DNA of 64,000 nt from Thermanaerothrix solaris. GTDB taxonomy: Bacteria; Chloroflexota; Anaerolineae; Anaerolineales; Anaerolineaceae. Made by a program: the position numbers and the translations under genes. This document shows, one piece after another, positions 33,290 to 42,369 of this stretch; positions within the stretch are counted from its first letter, which is position 1, and each line of letters opens with the position of its first letter. A model generated the notes under the pieces. The model ran no database searches and had not been told where the DNA came from. It saw nothing but the letters and a program-made list of their open reading frames with translations. The stretch spans positions 1,116,001 to 1,180,000 of the forward strand of contig NZ_JAUHMF010000002.1 of assembly GCF_032334255.1 (NCBI RefSeq), given 5' to 3'.

Positions 33290-34234
33290 ATGGAGAAGGT
33301 GTTGGATTGGCAGATTACTCCTTTGGCATGGACTGTAACGAATCTAAGTGCCCCGGCCTGGGAACTTCGTGGTTTGGATCCCTTACCCCAAGAAATGTGG
33401 GATCACCTAAGGGCATTTCTCCATCTTGAGGAGGAGGATATTCAAGCCATGCTTGAAACAGTTGAGCCCTTGCTGGAAAAAGGGCACTCCCTGGTGGTGG
33501 AAAACTATGCTTATTTAGAATCCTTTCCAGAGACGGCGGCATTATTAGGGTGGCGTGGGGGTGCAGATGCGGCGCATTTGGCCGAACGGCGGCGCTTTTT
33601 CTCAGTATGGTTAGCGCGTACGCTGGGTTTGGATTTTAGTCATGATTTCGCCTCTTATCTCTTCCGTGCAGGCCAAATGCACGCCGGGCATGGCAGGCGA
33701 CACATCCACATCCCGAGCATCTATGTCACCGGGGCAATAGGGTTAATGACGGCAGCGTTTGGTCGCGTCTTGGAGCAAACTCAACTAGACGCCAATGTCA
33801 GGTTGAGAGCGCTGGCGGGTTGGAATAAGGTGTTTATTCTTCACCTCCAGATGATGCTGTGTGGCTATCAGAGTGCTTTGGCGCTTGATGAGGGAGATAT
33901 TGAGATTAGGGTCACTGTTTATGGGCGTATGCGCACACTTATTGGACGGGAGGCGATCTCAATTAAGATCTTTTCCGGACAGACCGTCTTGGATATCTTG
34001 CGCAAGTTTTTCAATTATTTTCCTCAAGTTCGTTCAGAGGCTTTGGAAAGCCGGTGGGAAAGCCATCACCATGAAGACGCTCGTGGAAACCCCTGGATGG
34101 GTGTGGAAAGGATTTACCAACCTCGTTCTGGTTGGCGGGTGCTACGAAATGGGCGAGATATAGTCTATCTCGATCCCGAGCAGTGGCGATTGGTGGCGGG
34201 GGATCAGGTGGCAATTTTCCCACCTGGGCGATAG
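33290..34234 (+). CDS. Protoglobin domain fused to a MoaD/ThiS-like beta-grasp domain
   Basis: A 314-residue fusion. Residues about 30-200 match the protoglobin/globin-sensor fold: helix pattern RRRFFSVWLARTLGLDFSHDF, then AGQMHAGHG...HIHIPSIY, with His131 as likely proximal heme ligand. Residues about 204-314 are beta-grasp, like MoaD or ThiS (IEIRVTVYGRMRTLIG, SGQTVLDIL, LVAGDQVAIFPPGR). It ends in Gly-Arg instead of the Gly-Gly needed for sulfur carriage, so it may bind rather than carry sulfur. ATG 33290 has AAAGG 9 bases upstream; an ATG at 33254 would overlap the -10 box. A gas- or redox-linked role is inferred from globin and FNR-type operator. Confidence 0.75.
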   Translation: MEKVLDWQITPLAWTVTNLSAPAWELRGLDPLPQEMWDHLRAFLHLEEEDIQAMLETVEPLLEKGHSLVVENYAYLESFPETAALLGWRGGADAAHLAERRRFFSVWLARTLGLDFSHDFASYLFRAGQMHAGHGRRHIHIPSIYVTGAIGLMTAAFGRVLEQTQLDANVRLRALAGWNKVFILHLQMMLCGYQSALALDEGDIEIRVTVYGRMRTLIGREAISIKIFSGQTVLDILRKFFNYFPQVRSEALESRWESHHHEDARGNPWMGVERIYQPRSGWRVLRNGRDIVYLDPEQWRLVAGDQVAIFPPGR

Positions 34235-34278
34235 TACGCAAAGGAAAGGAACTCCGCTCATGGGGTAAAAAAAGCCTG

Positions 34279-34306
34279 TTGAAACCCTCGCGGGACTGGT
34301 TATACT
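34279..34306 (+). promoter_or_regulatory. Promoter of the Memo-like gene
   Basis: TTGAAA (34279-34284), 16 bases, TATACT (34301-34306), overlapping a further TATAAT at 34306-34311. ATG 34336 follows with a GGAGG ribosome site. Confidence 0.65.
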
Positions 34307-34335
34307 ATAATAAAACACCAGAGCGGAGGTTTTCA

Positions 34336-35181
34336 ATGACCGTTGTTCCAGAGGTGCGTCCTTCACCCATCGCGGGTTTATGGTATAGCGGTGATCCGCT
34401 CGAATTGGCTGAGCAGGTGGACCGTTACCTTGCCGAGGCTAAACTACCCCCTTTGGTGGGAGAGGTGGTAGGAGTAATTGCTCCCCATGCCGGACATCGC
34501 TACTCGGGGCGTACAGCAGGTTATGCTTTTCGCACTGTTTTAGACCAAGAACGGGATTTAGTGGTCGTGGTATCGCCTTTTCACCGTTTTCATCCGGCTC
34601 CTGTCCTGACCACTGCTCACCAGATGTACGAGACACCATTGGGCACGATTGAGGTTGCTCATGATCTGTTAGAAGAACTGGATCAGGGTTTGCGGCGAAA
34701 ATTTCAGGTGGGCTTAACCCCGATTGCAAATGATGATGAACACTCGCTCGAAATTGAGCTCCCATTTCTACAGCGGGCGTTGCGGGGACGTTTTCGTCTG
34801 CTGCCGCTTATGCTGCGGAGTAAAAATGACACATTACTAAAGGTGTTAGGGCAAACATTAGCCGAAGTGGTTAAGGGGCAGGATTATTTATTAGTGGCCA
34901 GCACAGATTTATCCCACTTTTATCCGGAAAAAGTGGCGCGCCGTTTGGATGGTGAGATGTTGCGCCAGATAGCGCGCTTCTCTCCCGAAGGGGTACTACA
35001 GGCGGAGGAAACCGGTACGGGTTATGCCTGTGGTGTAGCGGCGGTGGTAACTGTCCTGATTGCTGCAAAGGCTTTGGGCGCCAACCACATCGAAATCCTG
35101 GATTACACCACCTCAGCCGATGCCACGGGGGATACCACCTCGGTGGTAGGGTATGGTGCTGCTGCTATCCTCCGCCGCTAA
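34336..35181 (+). CDS. amrB: MEMO1 family protein (AmmeMemoRadiSam protein B-like)
   Basis: A 281-residue protein of the Memo family, related in fold to class III extradiol dioxygenases. Conserved histidines appear in PHAGHRYSG (near residue 50), SPFHRFH (about 80) and STDLSHFY, plus the conserved acidic EHSLEIELPFL and a Cys in GYACG near the end. In many anaerobes this protein is encoded with an AMMECR1 protein and a radical SAM enzyme; neither partner is adjacent here. Exact role unknown. Confidence 0.87.
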   Translation: MTVVPEVRPSPIAGLWYSGDPLELAEQVDRYLAEAKLPPLVGEVVGVIAPHAGHRYSGRTAGYAFRTVLDQERDLVVVVSPFHRFHPAPVLTTAHQMYETPLGTIEVAHDLLEELDQGLRRKFQVGLTPIANDDEHSLEIELPFLQRALRGRFRLLPLMLRSKNDTLLKVLGQTLAEVVKGQDYLLVASTDLSHFYPEKVARRLDGEMLRQIARFSPEGVLQAEETGTGYACGVAAVVTVLIAAKALGANHIEILDYTTSADATGDTTSVVGYGAAAILRR

Positions 35182-35203
35182 CGCATAAATTTTCAGGTGA
35201 ACT

Positions 35204-37705
35204 TTGGGCAACGCAGTGCATCGTTACGCTCGGGTTGTTTTAGATCTCCCCGGGGTGGGGCGAGAATTTGACTACATAATTCCTTCGGCATTGCAGGGAC
35301 GGGTGCAGAAGGGGGTGTTAGTGGTGGTCCCGTTTAGCGACCGGCGGGCTTATGGGATTGTCATAGAAACTTGTACGCAATCCGAGTATGCACAGCGGAT
35401 GATAGAGTCTGTGCTGGATGACCGTCCCGTGGTTACCCCTTCTCAAATAGAACTGGCGCGTATCCTCAGCGAAAACACCCTCTCACCCTTAGGCGCTATC
35501 CTTTTTTCTATGTTGCCCCCAGGGTTATCCCAGCAAGCCGATGTGCTCTACACATGGCTCGGTTCGGATGAGATAGGCGAAGTGGGTGAAACCGAAAGGG
35601 CGCTCATGCGCTTATTGGTGCGGCGCGGTCCCTTACGGGGGCGACAGATTGACGCGGCATTGCCTCATCGGGACTGGCGCACTGCCGCCCGCCGTCTGAT
35701 CCGCCGCGGATTGCTGCGTGCCGAGCCGGTTTTGCCGCCCTCTTCGGTTCGCCCCAAGGTCGTGCGTACTGCTCAGTTGGCTTGCTCGCCGGAAGAGGCG
35801 CAAGCTCAGTTACCCCATCTTGGGCGACCGGGTTCTGTGGCGCTTATACGTCGTCAAGCCATGTTGCGTTTTCTGATCCAGGAACCCTGGCCGCTAGATG
35901 TGACCTGGTTGTATGCCGTGAGTGGGGGAAACCGCGCCGATTTGGACTACTTAGCCGAGATGGGATTAATTCGGCTGAGTGAAACTGAGGTTTGGCGTGA
36001 TCCGCTGGAAGGAATTGCTGCGGTAGACGAACCCACGGCGCCGCTTAACCTTACCTCTGATCAGCAGCGCGCTCTAGAGGTCATTCTAGAATGTCTGCAT
36101 CTGTCTGAGGAAGCCACTAAAAAACCGATACTGCTCTTCGGGGTGACGGGATCGGGCAAAACTGAGATTTACCTCCAAAGTGTTGCAGAAGCCCTGGTCC
36201 AAGGAAAGCAGGCGCTTGTCCTGGTGCCGGAAATTGCGCTCACACCTCAACTGGTGCGGCGCTTCCTAGCGCGCTTTCCAGGTCAGGTGGGCCTAATTCA
36301 TTCGCGCCTTTCTGCGGGGGAGCGTTATGACACCTGGCGCCGGGCGCGGGATGGGCGTTTGGGTGTTGTTATCGGCCCACGGAGTGCGCTTTTTACGCCC
36401 ATGGAGCGCTTGGGGCTCATTATTTTAGATGAAGCCCATGAGCCTTCATATTACCAAAGTGAAACACCCCCTTATTACCATGCGGTACAGGCCGCCATGG
36501 AATACGCACGCCTGACGAGTAGTGTGTTAGTCCTTGGATCTGCAACCCCCGATATTGTGCAGTATTATCGGGCTCAGAAAGAGGGTTGGCCGGTTTTGCG
36601 GTTACCCGAACGGGTGCAGACTGTTCTGGCCCCAAAAGGACAAGAAAGCCCAAATGTGACGGTTAAGCCGGCTCCTCTCCCCCAAGTCAAAATTGTGGAT
36701 ATGCGGCAGGAACTTAAGGCTGGTAATCGTTCCATTTTCAGTCGGGCATTGTTAGAGAATCTGGAGCAGGTCATTCAGGCGGGGCAACAGGCAATTCTTT
36801 ACCTGAACCGCTTAGGAGCGTCTACTTATGTGTTTTGTCGTGAGTGCGGTTATGTGCTTAAATGCCCGCGGTGCGAGATCCCTTTAACTTACCATCTAGA
36901 TCCGGCTGAATTGATTTGTCATCGGTGCAACTATCGGCGGCTGGTGCCGAATACCTGCCCTCAATGTGGAGGGCGTGAATTTCGTCATTATGGTCTGGGG
37001 ACAGAGCGCGTGGAGCAGGAACTGGGGCGCACTTTCCCGGGAATCCGCATTCTGCGATTGGACTCTTCAACCAGCCGGGTCAAGGGTGCAGTAGATTTGA
37101 TCTTGACCCACTTTGCTCATCATCAAGCCGATGTTTTGATTGGGACACAGATGCTGGCCAAAGGATTGGATCTGCCGCTGGTTACATTGGTTGGCATCGT
37201 CCTGGCTGATGTAGGATTAACCCTGCCGGATTTTCGGGCCGCGGAACGGGCTTTTCAACTGCTCACGCAGGTGGCCGGACGGGCAGGGCGCGGACCATGG
37301 GGGGGGCGTGTGATCTTGCAGACGTTTCAGCCCGAGCATTACGCCATTCGCTATGCTGCTCATCACGATTATGAAGGCTTTCTCCATCATGAACTGGAAT
37401 TAAGGCGCACCATAGGCTATCCACCTTTTGCCCGTCTGGTACGCTTGGAATTTCGGCATAAAGATCGGCGTACGGTTGAACAGGAAAGTGAGAGAATGGC
37501 GGAGCATATCCGGCGTTGGATAAGCGAAAGTGACCAACCTCGCTGCGAGGTGATTGGGCCAGCGCCCTGTTTTTACACTCGATTAGAAGGCCGGTATCGT
37601 TGGCAGATTGTTCTGCGCGGCGAAGATCCAACCCTTCTATTGCGTCCGCACCTTTCCGAATTAAAAGACTGGCGGGTCGAAGTAGACCCGCCTAGCCTCC
37701 TCTAG
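35204..37705 (+). CDS. priA: Primosomal protein N' (replication restart helicase PriA)
   Basis: An 833-residue superfamily 2 helicase that reloads DnaB at stalled forks. Visible: N-terminal 3'-binding domain (HRYARVVLDLP...FDYIIP), Walker A GVTGSGKTE, DEAH box LDEAHEPSYYQ, zinc-binding Cys pairs (CRECGYVLKCPRCE and CHRC...CPQC, about residues 546-590) and motif VAGRAGRG. Start TTG 35204 follows CAGGTGA; GTG 35216 is an alternative. Confidence 0.93.
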   Translation: MGNAVHRYARVVLDLPGVGREFDYIIPSALQGRVQKGVLVVVPFSDRRAYGIVIETCTQSEYAQRMIESVLDDRPVVTPSQIELARILSENTLSPLGAILFSMLPPGLSQQADVLYTWLGSDEIGEVGETERALMRLLVRRGPLRGRQIDAALPHRDWRTAARRLIRRGLLRAEPVLPPSSVRPKVVRTAQLACSPEEAQAQLPHLGRPGSVALIRRQAMLRFLIQEPWPLDVTWLYAVSGGNRADLDYLAEMGLIRLSETEVWRDPLEGIAAVDEPTAPLNLTSDQQRALEVILECLHLSEEATKKPILLFGVTGSGKTEIYLQSVAEALVQGKQALVLVPEIALTPQLVRRFLARFPGQVGLIHSRLSAGERYDTWRRARDGRLGVVIGPRSALFTPMERLGLIILDEAHEPSYYQSETPPYYHAVQAAMEYARLTSSVLVLGSATPDIVQYYRAQKEGWPVLRLPERVQTVLAPKGQESPNVTVKPAPLPQVKIVDMRQELKAGNRSIFSRALLENLEQVIQAGQQAILYLNRLGASTYVFCRECGYVLKCPRCEIPLTYHLDPAELICHRCNYRRLVPNTCPQCGGREFRHYGLGTERVEQELGRTFPGIRILRLDSSTSRVKGAVDLILTHFAHHQADVLIGTQMLAKGLDLPLVTLVGIVLADVGLTLPDFRAAERAFQLLTQVAGRAGRGPWGGRVILQTFQPEHYAIRYAAHHDYEGFLHHELELRRTIGYPPFARLVRLEFRHKDRRTVEQESERMAEHIRRWISESDQPRCEVIGPAPCFYTRLEGRYRWQIVLRGEDPTLLLRPHLSELKDWRVEVDPPSLL
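37671..37692 (-). terminator. Terminator for rho-M23 operon, inside the end of priA
   Basis: Perfect 8-bp stem GGCGGGTC (37671-37678) and GACCCGCC (37685-37692), loop 6. On the minus strand it is followed by AGTCTTTTAATT, so it probably terminates the convergent M23 transcript although it lies in the last codons of priA. Confidence 0.6.
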
Positions 37706-37723
37706 ATTGTGAGCGGAATACCA

Positions 37724-38827
37724 CTAAGGTAGCACATACCAGGGGTTGATAAACCCACCCATATAGCGCACCTCAAAATGAAGGTGAGGACCGGTGGATC
37801 GCCCTGTGCTTCCAGCCAGGCCGATAACCTGCCCCTGGCGCACGCTTGCACCGCAACTTACCCGGATGGCGCTCAGATGGGCATATAGCGTTTGATAGCC
37901 GTTACCATGATCAATCATCACCATATTCCCGTAGCCGCCGCTGATCCAACCCGCATAGACCACCACGCCACTATCGGCGGCATATATCGGATCACCTATG
38001 CCGGCGGCAATATCAATAGCCATATGGCCATCCCAGTAATCATTGCCCGAAAGGACGTGTTGTGGCGCAGGCCAGATGAAGGTGCCGCTTCCGTAGGCTC
38101 CGCCTTGGCTGGTATCGCAGGCACCGGGACCAAGGATGCTCTTGTTAACCCCGGCAGGACCGCGCGGAATGCTGGGCACGACCCAAGTGCGGAATTCGCG
38201 ACGCCCACCCGGAACCATCACATATTGACCCGGCTCGATAACCGGATTGGTAATATCCAGTTTATTCCCAGGCCAGAGTAAGATGTCTTCTGGTTTGACC
38301 TTGAAAGAAGCGGCAACCGATTCGAGGGTATCGCCTTCTTTCCATTTGTAATAAACCCCATCGGTGGGGGGGATGATCAATTTAAGCCCAACCTCAATCA
38401 TGTGGGGATCATCATTTAGGACGTCATAATTCGCCCATAAGACGCTCTCCGGTTTGAGGTTGAACTTCTTGGCGATTCCAAAAATGGAATCGCCTTTCTG
38501 AACCTCATAAGTAATGGCGCCTTCCCGAGGTTGAGAAGCCACAATCGTGTGGGGGTTTGCCGTACGGGTTATGAAGTCTTGACCTTGTGACTCCGGAAGT
38601 GGTGGGAGTGTGGCAGTGCCGCTGTTGGCTGGTAGTTCCAGTGGCGTATTTATAGGGTCGCTCGAAGCAGAGGACGATGCCGCGGTCACCCGTTGGACAA
38701 TGAGGAACACTGCCAACGCCAGCATCGCGGCAGCGACCAGCCAGAGTAACCGTGCCAGCCAAGGTAATGAAGTGCCCCCCGAAGTCTCCGGAATCCGCGT
38801 TGTGCGGGTCGGGGTGACTTGGGTCAC
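37724..38827 (-). CDS. LysM-M23 family metallopeptidase
   Basis: A 367-residue envelope protein: one N-terminal membrane helix (about 25-47), two LysM domains (about 105-152, YEVQKGDSIFGIAKKFNL; and 157-205, YKWKEGDTLESVAASFKV), then an M23 (lysostaphin-type) peptidase domain with GHMAIDIAAG and the HLHFEV zinc motif. It probably trims peptidoglycan or acts as a scaffold. Its ATG overlaps the rho stop by 4 bp. Confidence 0.92.
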   Translation of the reverse strand: MTQVTPTRTTRIPETSGGTSLPWLARLLWLVAAAMLALAVFLIVQRVTAASSSASSDPINTPLELPANSGTATLPPLPESQGQDFITRTANPHTIVASQPREGAITYEVQKGDSIFGIAKKFNLKPESVLWANYDVLNDDPHMIEVGLKLIIPPTDGVYYKWKEGDTLESVAASFKVKPEDILLWPGNKLDITNPVIEPGQYVMVPGGRREFRTWVVPSIPRGPAGVNKSILGPGACDTSQGGAYGSGTFIWPAPQHVLSGNDYWDGHMAIDIAAGIGDPIYAADSGVVVYAGWISGGYGNMVMIDHGNGYQTLYAHLSAIRVSCGASVRQGQVIGLAGSTGRSTGPHLHFEVRYMGGFINPWYVLP

Positions 38828-40098
38828 AATTCCTCCGTTAAAGTTTCCAGAAATTCCATATTATTTTTAGTGCGAAGCATGCGTTGCAAAATGGCTTCGG
38901 TAGCAACAGCCGGATCCATGCCCGCGCCTTGGGGTGGTGGGCTGATCATTTGCAGGTACATGCGCCGCATTAACCAGACGCGCTGTAAGATGTCAGGACC
39001 AAGAAGTAATTCCTCACGGCGGGTTGAGGAACGCTCGATATCAATAGCAGGGAAGATGCGGCGTTCCTGCAAACGGCGTGAGAGGTGTAATTCCATATTT
39101 CCAGTACCCTTGAATTCCTCGTACACCACATCATCTAACCGTGAACCGGTATCTACCAGCGCCGTGGCGATGATGGTGAGCGATCCGCCTTCTTCGACGT
39201 TGCGCGCGGCACCGAAGAAACGTTTGGGTGGATAAAGGGCTGAGGGATCCATACCGCCCGAAAGAGTACGTCCGGATGGGGTCACCACCAGGTTGTAGGC
39301 GCGGGCCAAACGGGTGAGGGAGTCGAGCAAAATGACTACATCACGCCCGATTTCCACCAGGCGCTTGGCACGTTCGAGTGTGATTTCCGCGGTGCGCACG
39401 TGTGAGGTTACCGGCTCGTCAAAGGTTGAGGCGACGACTTCAGCTTCAACCGACCGGTCCATGTCGGTCACTTCTTCCGGACGCTCACCGATCAGGGCAA
39501 TGATAAGGTGAACCTCAGGGTATTTTGTGGAGATAGCATTTGCAATCTGTTTCAAGATCGTTGTCTTGCCCGCTTTAGGCGGAGAGACGATGAGCCCGCG
39601 CTGTCCCCGCCCGATGGGGGCAATCAAATTGATCAGGCGGGTTGAAAGGATGGTGGGATCAGTTTCCAGGTCAAAGCGCTTGTTGGGGAAAATTGGGGTG
39701 AGGCGTTCAAACACAGGGCGATCACGCGCTTCCTCGGGTGAAAGACCGTTGATTGTTTCGACCCTTACTAGCCCATAGTGACGTTCGGCTTCGCGAGGAG
39801 GACGCACGACGCCGATAACCAGATCGCCCATACGTAGGTCGTACCGCCGTAACTGAGCCTGTGAGACATAGACATCGTCCGGGCCAATTTGATAGTTTTT
39901 ACGCAAGAAGCCAATCCCTTCGGGCAGGATCTCAAGGATTCCCCCACGCACTTCCAGCCCTTCGCGTTCGGCTTCTACCTGGCGGATGGCCAGGATGAGG
40001 TTTTCTTTTTTCATGCGCGAGGCATTGGGGATATTCATTTCTCTGGCGATCTGGCGCAGATCCGCCAGGGTAGCCTTTTCAAGTTCAAGGAACTTCAT
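38824..40098 (-). CDS. rho: Transcription termination factor Rho
   Basis: A 424-residue hexameric RNA helicase ending transcription. It has the Rho N-terminal helix bundle, a cold-shock-like RNA-binding domain (about 50-120; GILEILPEGIGFLRKNY), Walker A SPPKAGKTT, and DSLTRLARAYN with the Q/R-loop region beyond. A minus-strand TATAAT near 40139-40144 may be the promoter. It is coupled to the M23 peptidase gene. Confidence 0.95.
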   Translation of the reverse strand: MKFLELEKATLADLRQIAREMNIPNASRMKKENLILAIRQVEAEREGLEVRGGILEILPEGIGFLRKNYQIGPDDVYVSQAQLRRYDLRMGDLVIGVVRPPREAERHYGLVRVETINGLSPEEARDRPVFERLTPIFPNKRFDLETDPTILSTRLINLIAPIGRGQRGLIVSPPKAGKTTILKQIANAISTKYPEVHLIIALIGERPEEVTDMDRSVEAEVVASTFDEPVTSHVRTAEITLERAKRLVEIGRDVVILLDSLTRLARAYNLVVTPSGRTLSGGMDPSALYPPKRFFGAARNVEEGGSLTIIATALVDTGSRLDDVVYEEFKGTGNMELHLSRRLQERRIFPAIDIERSSTRREELLLGPDILQRVWLMRRMYLQMISPPPQGAGMDPAVATEAILQRMLRTKNNMEFLETLTEEL

Positions 40099-40361
40099 AT
40101 GGGTTTATCCGTATTGGTTTGGGTTTAGAATGGGTTTGGAATTATACCATGCCTATAGAGGAGCATTCATGCTCTTTAGCCGCTAGTTCTGAGGTTTCAC
40201 ACGCATAAATGAGGGAATTCTGAGCGGCCCCCTAAGTGATATGCTCGCTCCATAAGGTAATTGGATTATAACATGAGGAACTATGGATTGCAAGCCGCGC
40301 ATAAAGATGGCCTTATCGGTTATACTTATCAAATTACTTACATCCGTTTAGAAAAGGTGTT

Positions 40362-40700
40362 ATGAACATGATCAAGACGTTGAACATCGGATTGCGCTTT
40401 CTGCTTGAATTGTGCCTGCTGGTGATTTTTGGTTACTGGGGTTTTAAAGTCGGTAATAATTTAACGGCGAAAATACTATTGGGTTTGGGCGCTCCTATCC
40501 TGGTGGGCATTATTTGGGGCGTATTTCTGGCACCAAAGTCGTCAATGCGGCTTCATCTGCCCTGGTCACTTGTGGTGGAACTTCTCATTTGGGGGCTAGC
40601 AATGGTGGCCTTGTTCGGTGTGGATAGGGTGAACCTGGCTTTCGCTTTGGGAGCGCTTTATGTTGTGAATAAGGTGCTCATGCTTGTGTGGAAGCAGTAA
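40362..40700 (+). CDS. YrdB-like small membrane protein
   Basis: A 112-residue protein with four membrane helices and short loops, resembling the YrdB (DUF2568) family: FLLELCLLVIFGYWGF at the start and a conserved small-residue second helix (GLGAPILVGIIWGVFLAPKS). Function unknown. AAAGG precedes ATG 40362. The 263-bp gap from rho (40099-40361) holds the rho promoter and no gene I can support. Confidence 0.7.
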   Translation: MNMIKTLNIGLRFLLELCLLVIFGYWGFKVGNNLTAKILLGLGAPILVGIIWGVFLAPKSSMRLHLPWSLVVELLIWGLAMVALFGVDRVNLAFALGALYVVNKVLMLVWKQ

Positions 40701-41094
40701 TGTTTCTGGTAACACCTTTTTGATCAAAGATTATTTCTGAGCGTTTCCTTCTATTTGGTCAATGTCTCGGTTGGGGGGTTATGCCTCAGAACCTGTGGAT
40801 TGCTTTGGGTTAAATTATCATAGTTGGTTGAGGAGCAGATTCAGGGAACGTTTATGGGAAGGGTACACCTGCGAACAGGTATTGGGTTTTAAAAAGGCGG
40901 GCGGTTACTCGAAAGAACACTAAAGGCTAATCATAAAGGGAGCAATTATTAGATCCGATTTACCAAAACAACCGGATCTACAGTGAGACGGAACAACGAT
41001 AGCTCTGTAAGAAGCAATTATTTTGATATTGTCCTTGACTGCAATAGTATTTTTCACTGTAACCGCTATATGCGATTTTTAGCAAAGTAGGCCG
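40701..41094. other. Unassigned 394-bp intergenic region with hairpins
   Basis: This gap lies between convergent genes and is A/T-rich. It contains a hairpin ACCTG-CGAA-CAGGT (40867-40880), a long-loop inverted repeat TAGATCCG / CGGATCTA (40950-40957, 40973-40980) and a direct repeat AGCAATTATT (40941-40950 and about 41012-41021). A 53-codon ORF (40762-40923) lacks a ribosome site. It may hold a small RNA or remains of a mobile element; I see no tRNA, SRP RNA, RNase P or tmRNA signature. Confidence 0.4.
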
Positions 41095-42366
41095 CTATTC
41101 TTTCTCGTAAGGAACGCCGTCGGCTGCAGGTGGGCGGGCACGCCCGATCACGCCGGCCAGGACGATCATCGTGGCAATGTAGGGGGCCATGAGCAGGAAT
41201 TGGGAAGGAATCGCAATCCCCAGAATGGCCAAGCGGGAAGCCAACGCATCTGCAAACCCAAAAAGCAACCCGGCCCCAAAGGCACCGAATGGATTCCAAT
41301 TCCCGAAAATCATTGCGGCTAAGCCGATAAAACCACGTCCGGCAGTCATAACTTCATCAAAACGACCGGCAGAACCCAAGGTGAAGTACCCTCCGGCAAA
41401 ACCGGCTACCATTCCCCCTAGAACCACCGCCATATAGCGTGTCTTGAAGACATCAATACCGAGGGTGTCGGCGGCTTTAGGATGCTCTCCCACAGCGCGC
41501 AGACGCAGCCCCCATCGCGTTTGGAAGAGGGCAATGTTTAGAATAACCAGCAGGATGAACATGACGTAGACGAAAATGCTGTTGCTGAAAAGCACTGGCC
41601 CCAGGATAGGAATTTCGCTAAGCAAAGGAATGGGGGTGCCACCAAATGTGGGTGGATTGTTCAAGGCCTGATTAACTTGGAGGAACTTAGCAGATATATA
41701 GGAGGTTACCCCGGTCGCAAAGATGTTGATCACTGTCCCGGACACGATCTGGTTGGTCTTGTACTTGATGGAGAGCACGGCATGGACGAGGGCGAGCAGT
41801 GCACCGGCGATAATAGCGGCCAGCAATCCTATCCAGGCGTTTTGGGTAAGGCTTCCTACCAAAGCACTCACCATGGCACCGGTCAGCATCATACCCTCGA
41901 TGGCAATGTTGACCACGCCGGAGCGCTCACACAGAATTCCAGAGAGAGCACCTAAGGTGATGGGGACAGAACGGCTGAGAGTGGTGTTGAGCATGCCAAC
42001 TAGATTGAGAGATTTGCCGGCAGCAGCCCAAACCAAAAAACCAAAGATAAAAAGCCCAACGACCAGACCCAACATCCAGTTGGTATAACGCCCGAATCCA
42101 CGGGCAAGTTGAATCCCTCCCAAGATGGCGCTGACCACGGCTAACCCATAAAGGGTGGAAAGGGTATGCACCTGCCAAGGTGGAAGTTGCACCTGAGAGG
42201 TGGCCAGTGATAAACCAAAGGTCGTGGTCTGATCCTGCATCAAACCTGGGGTGAAGAAGAAGACCAATGCCAGGCCGAGCAGAATAAATAACACGCCCAT
42301 CACCCGCTGGCGGGTGGGGGATACGATCTCGATTTTGCGATGAAAAGCGCTGCTTGTGGTTGCCAT
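41095..42366 (-). CDS. Nucleoside-type ABC transporter permease 2 (BPD_transp_2)
   Basis: A 423-residue permease of the family that works with BMP lipoproteins (NupQ/YufQ-like), with about ten helices. Family stretch: SVPITLGALSGILCERSGVVNIAIEGMML near residue 130. It ends the ABC operon and is probably the second half of a heteromeric channel with the gene 3 bp upstream. The substrate is most likely nucleosides, in line with pdp elsewhere in the window. Confidence 0.9.
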   Translation of the reverse strand: MATTSSAFHRKIEIVSPTRQRVMGVLFILLGLALVFFFTPGLMQDQTTTFGLSLATSQVQLPPWQVHTLSTLYGLAVVSAILGGIQLARGFGRYTNWMLGLVVGLFIFGFLVWAAAGKSLNLVGMLNTTLSRSVPITLGALSGILCERSGVVNIAIEGMMLTGAMVSALVGSLTQNAWIGLLAAIIAGALLALVHAVLSIKYKTNQIVSGTVINIFATGVTSYISAKFLQVNQALNNPPTFGGTPIPLLSEIPILGPVLFSNSIFVYVMFILLVILNIALFQTRWGLRLRAVGEHPKAADTLGIDVFKTRYMAVVLGGMVAGFAGGYFTLGSAGRFDEVMTAGRGFIGLAAMIFGNWNPFGAFGAGLLFGFADALASRLAILGIAIPSQFLLMAPYIATMIVLAGVIGRARPPAADGVPYEKE

Positions 42367-42369
42367 GGC

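Noticed and set aside
40762..40923. A 53-codon ORF in the 394-bp intergenic region
   Set aside because: No ribosome site or leaderless -10 box, no family resemblance, and an open frame of this length is expected by chance.
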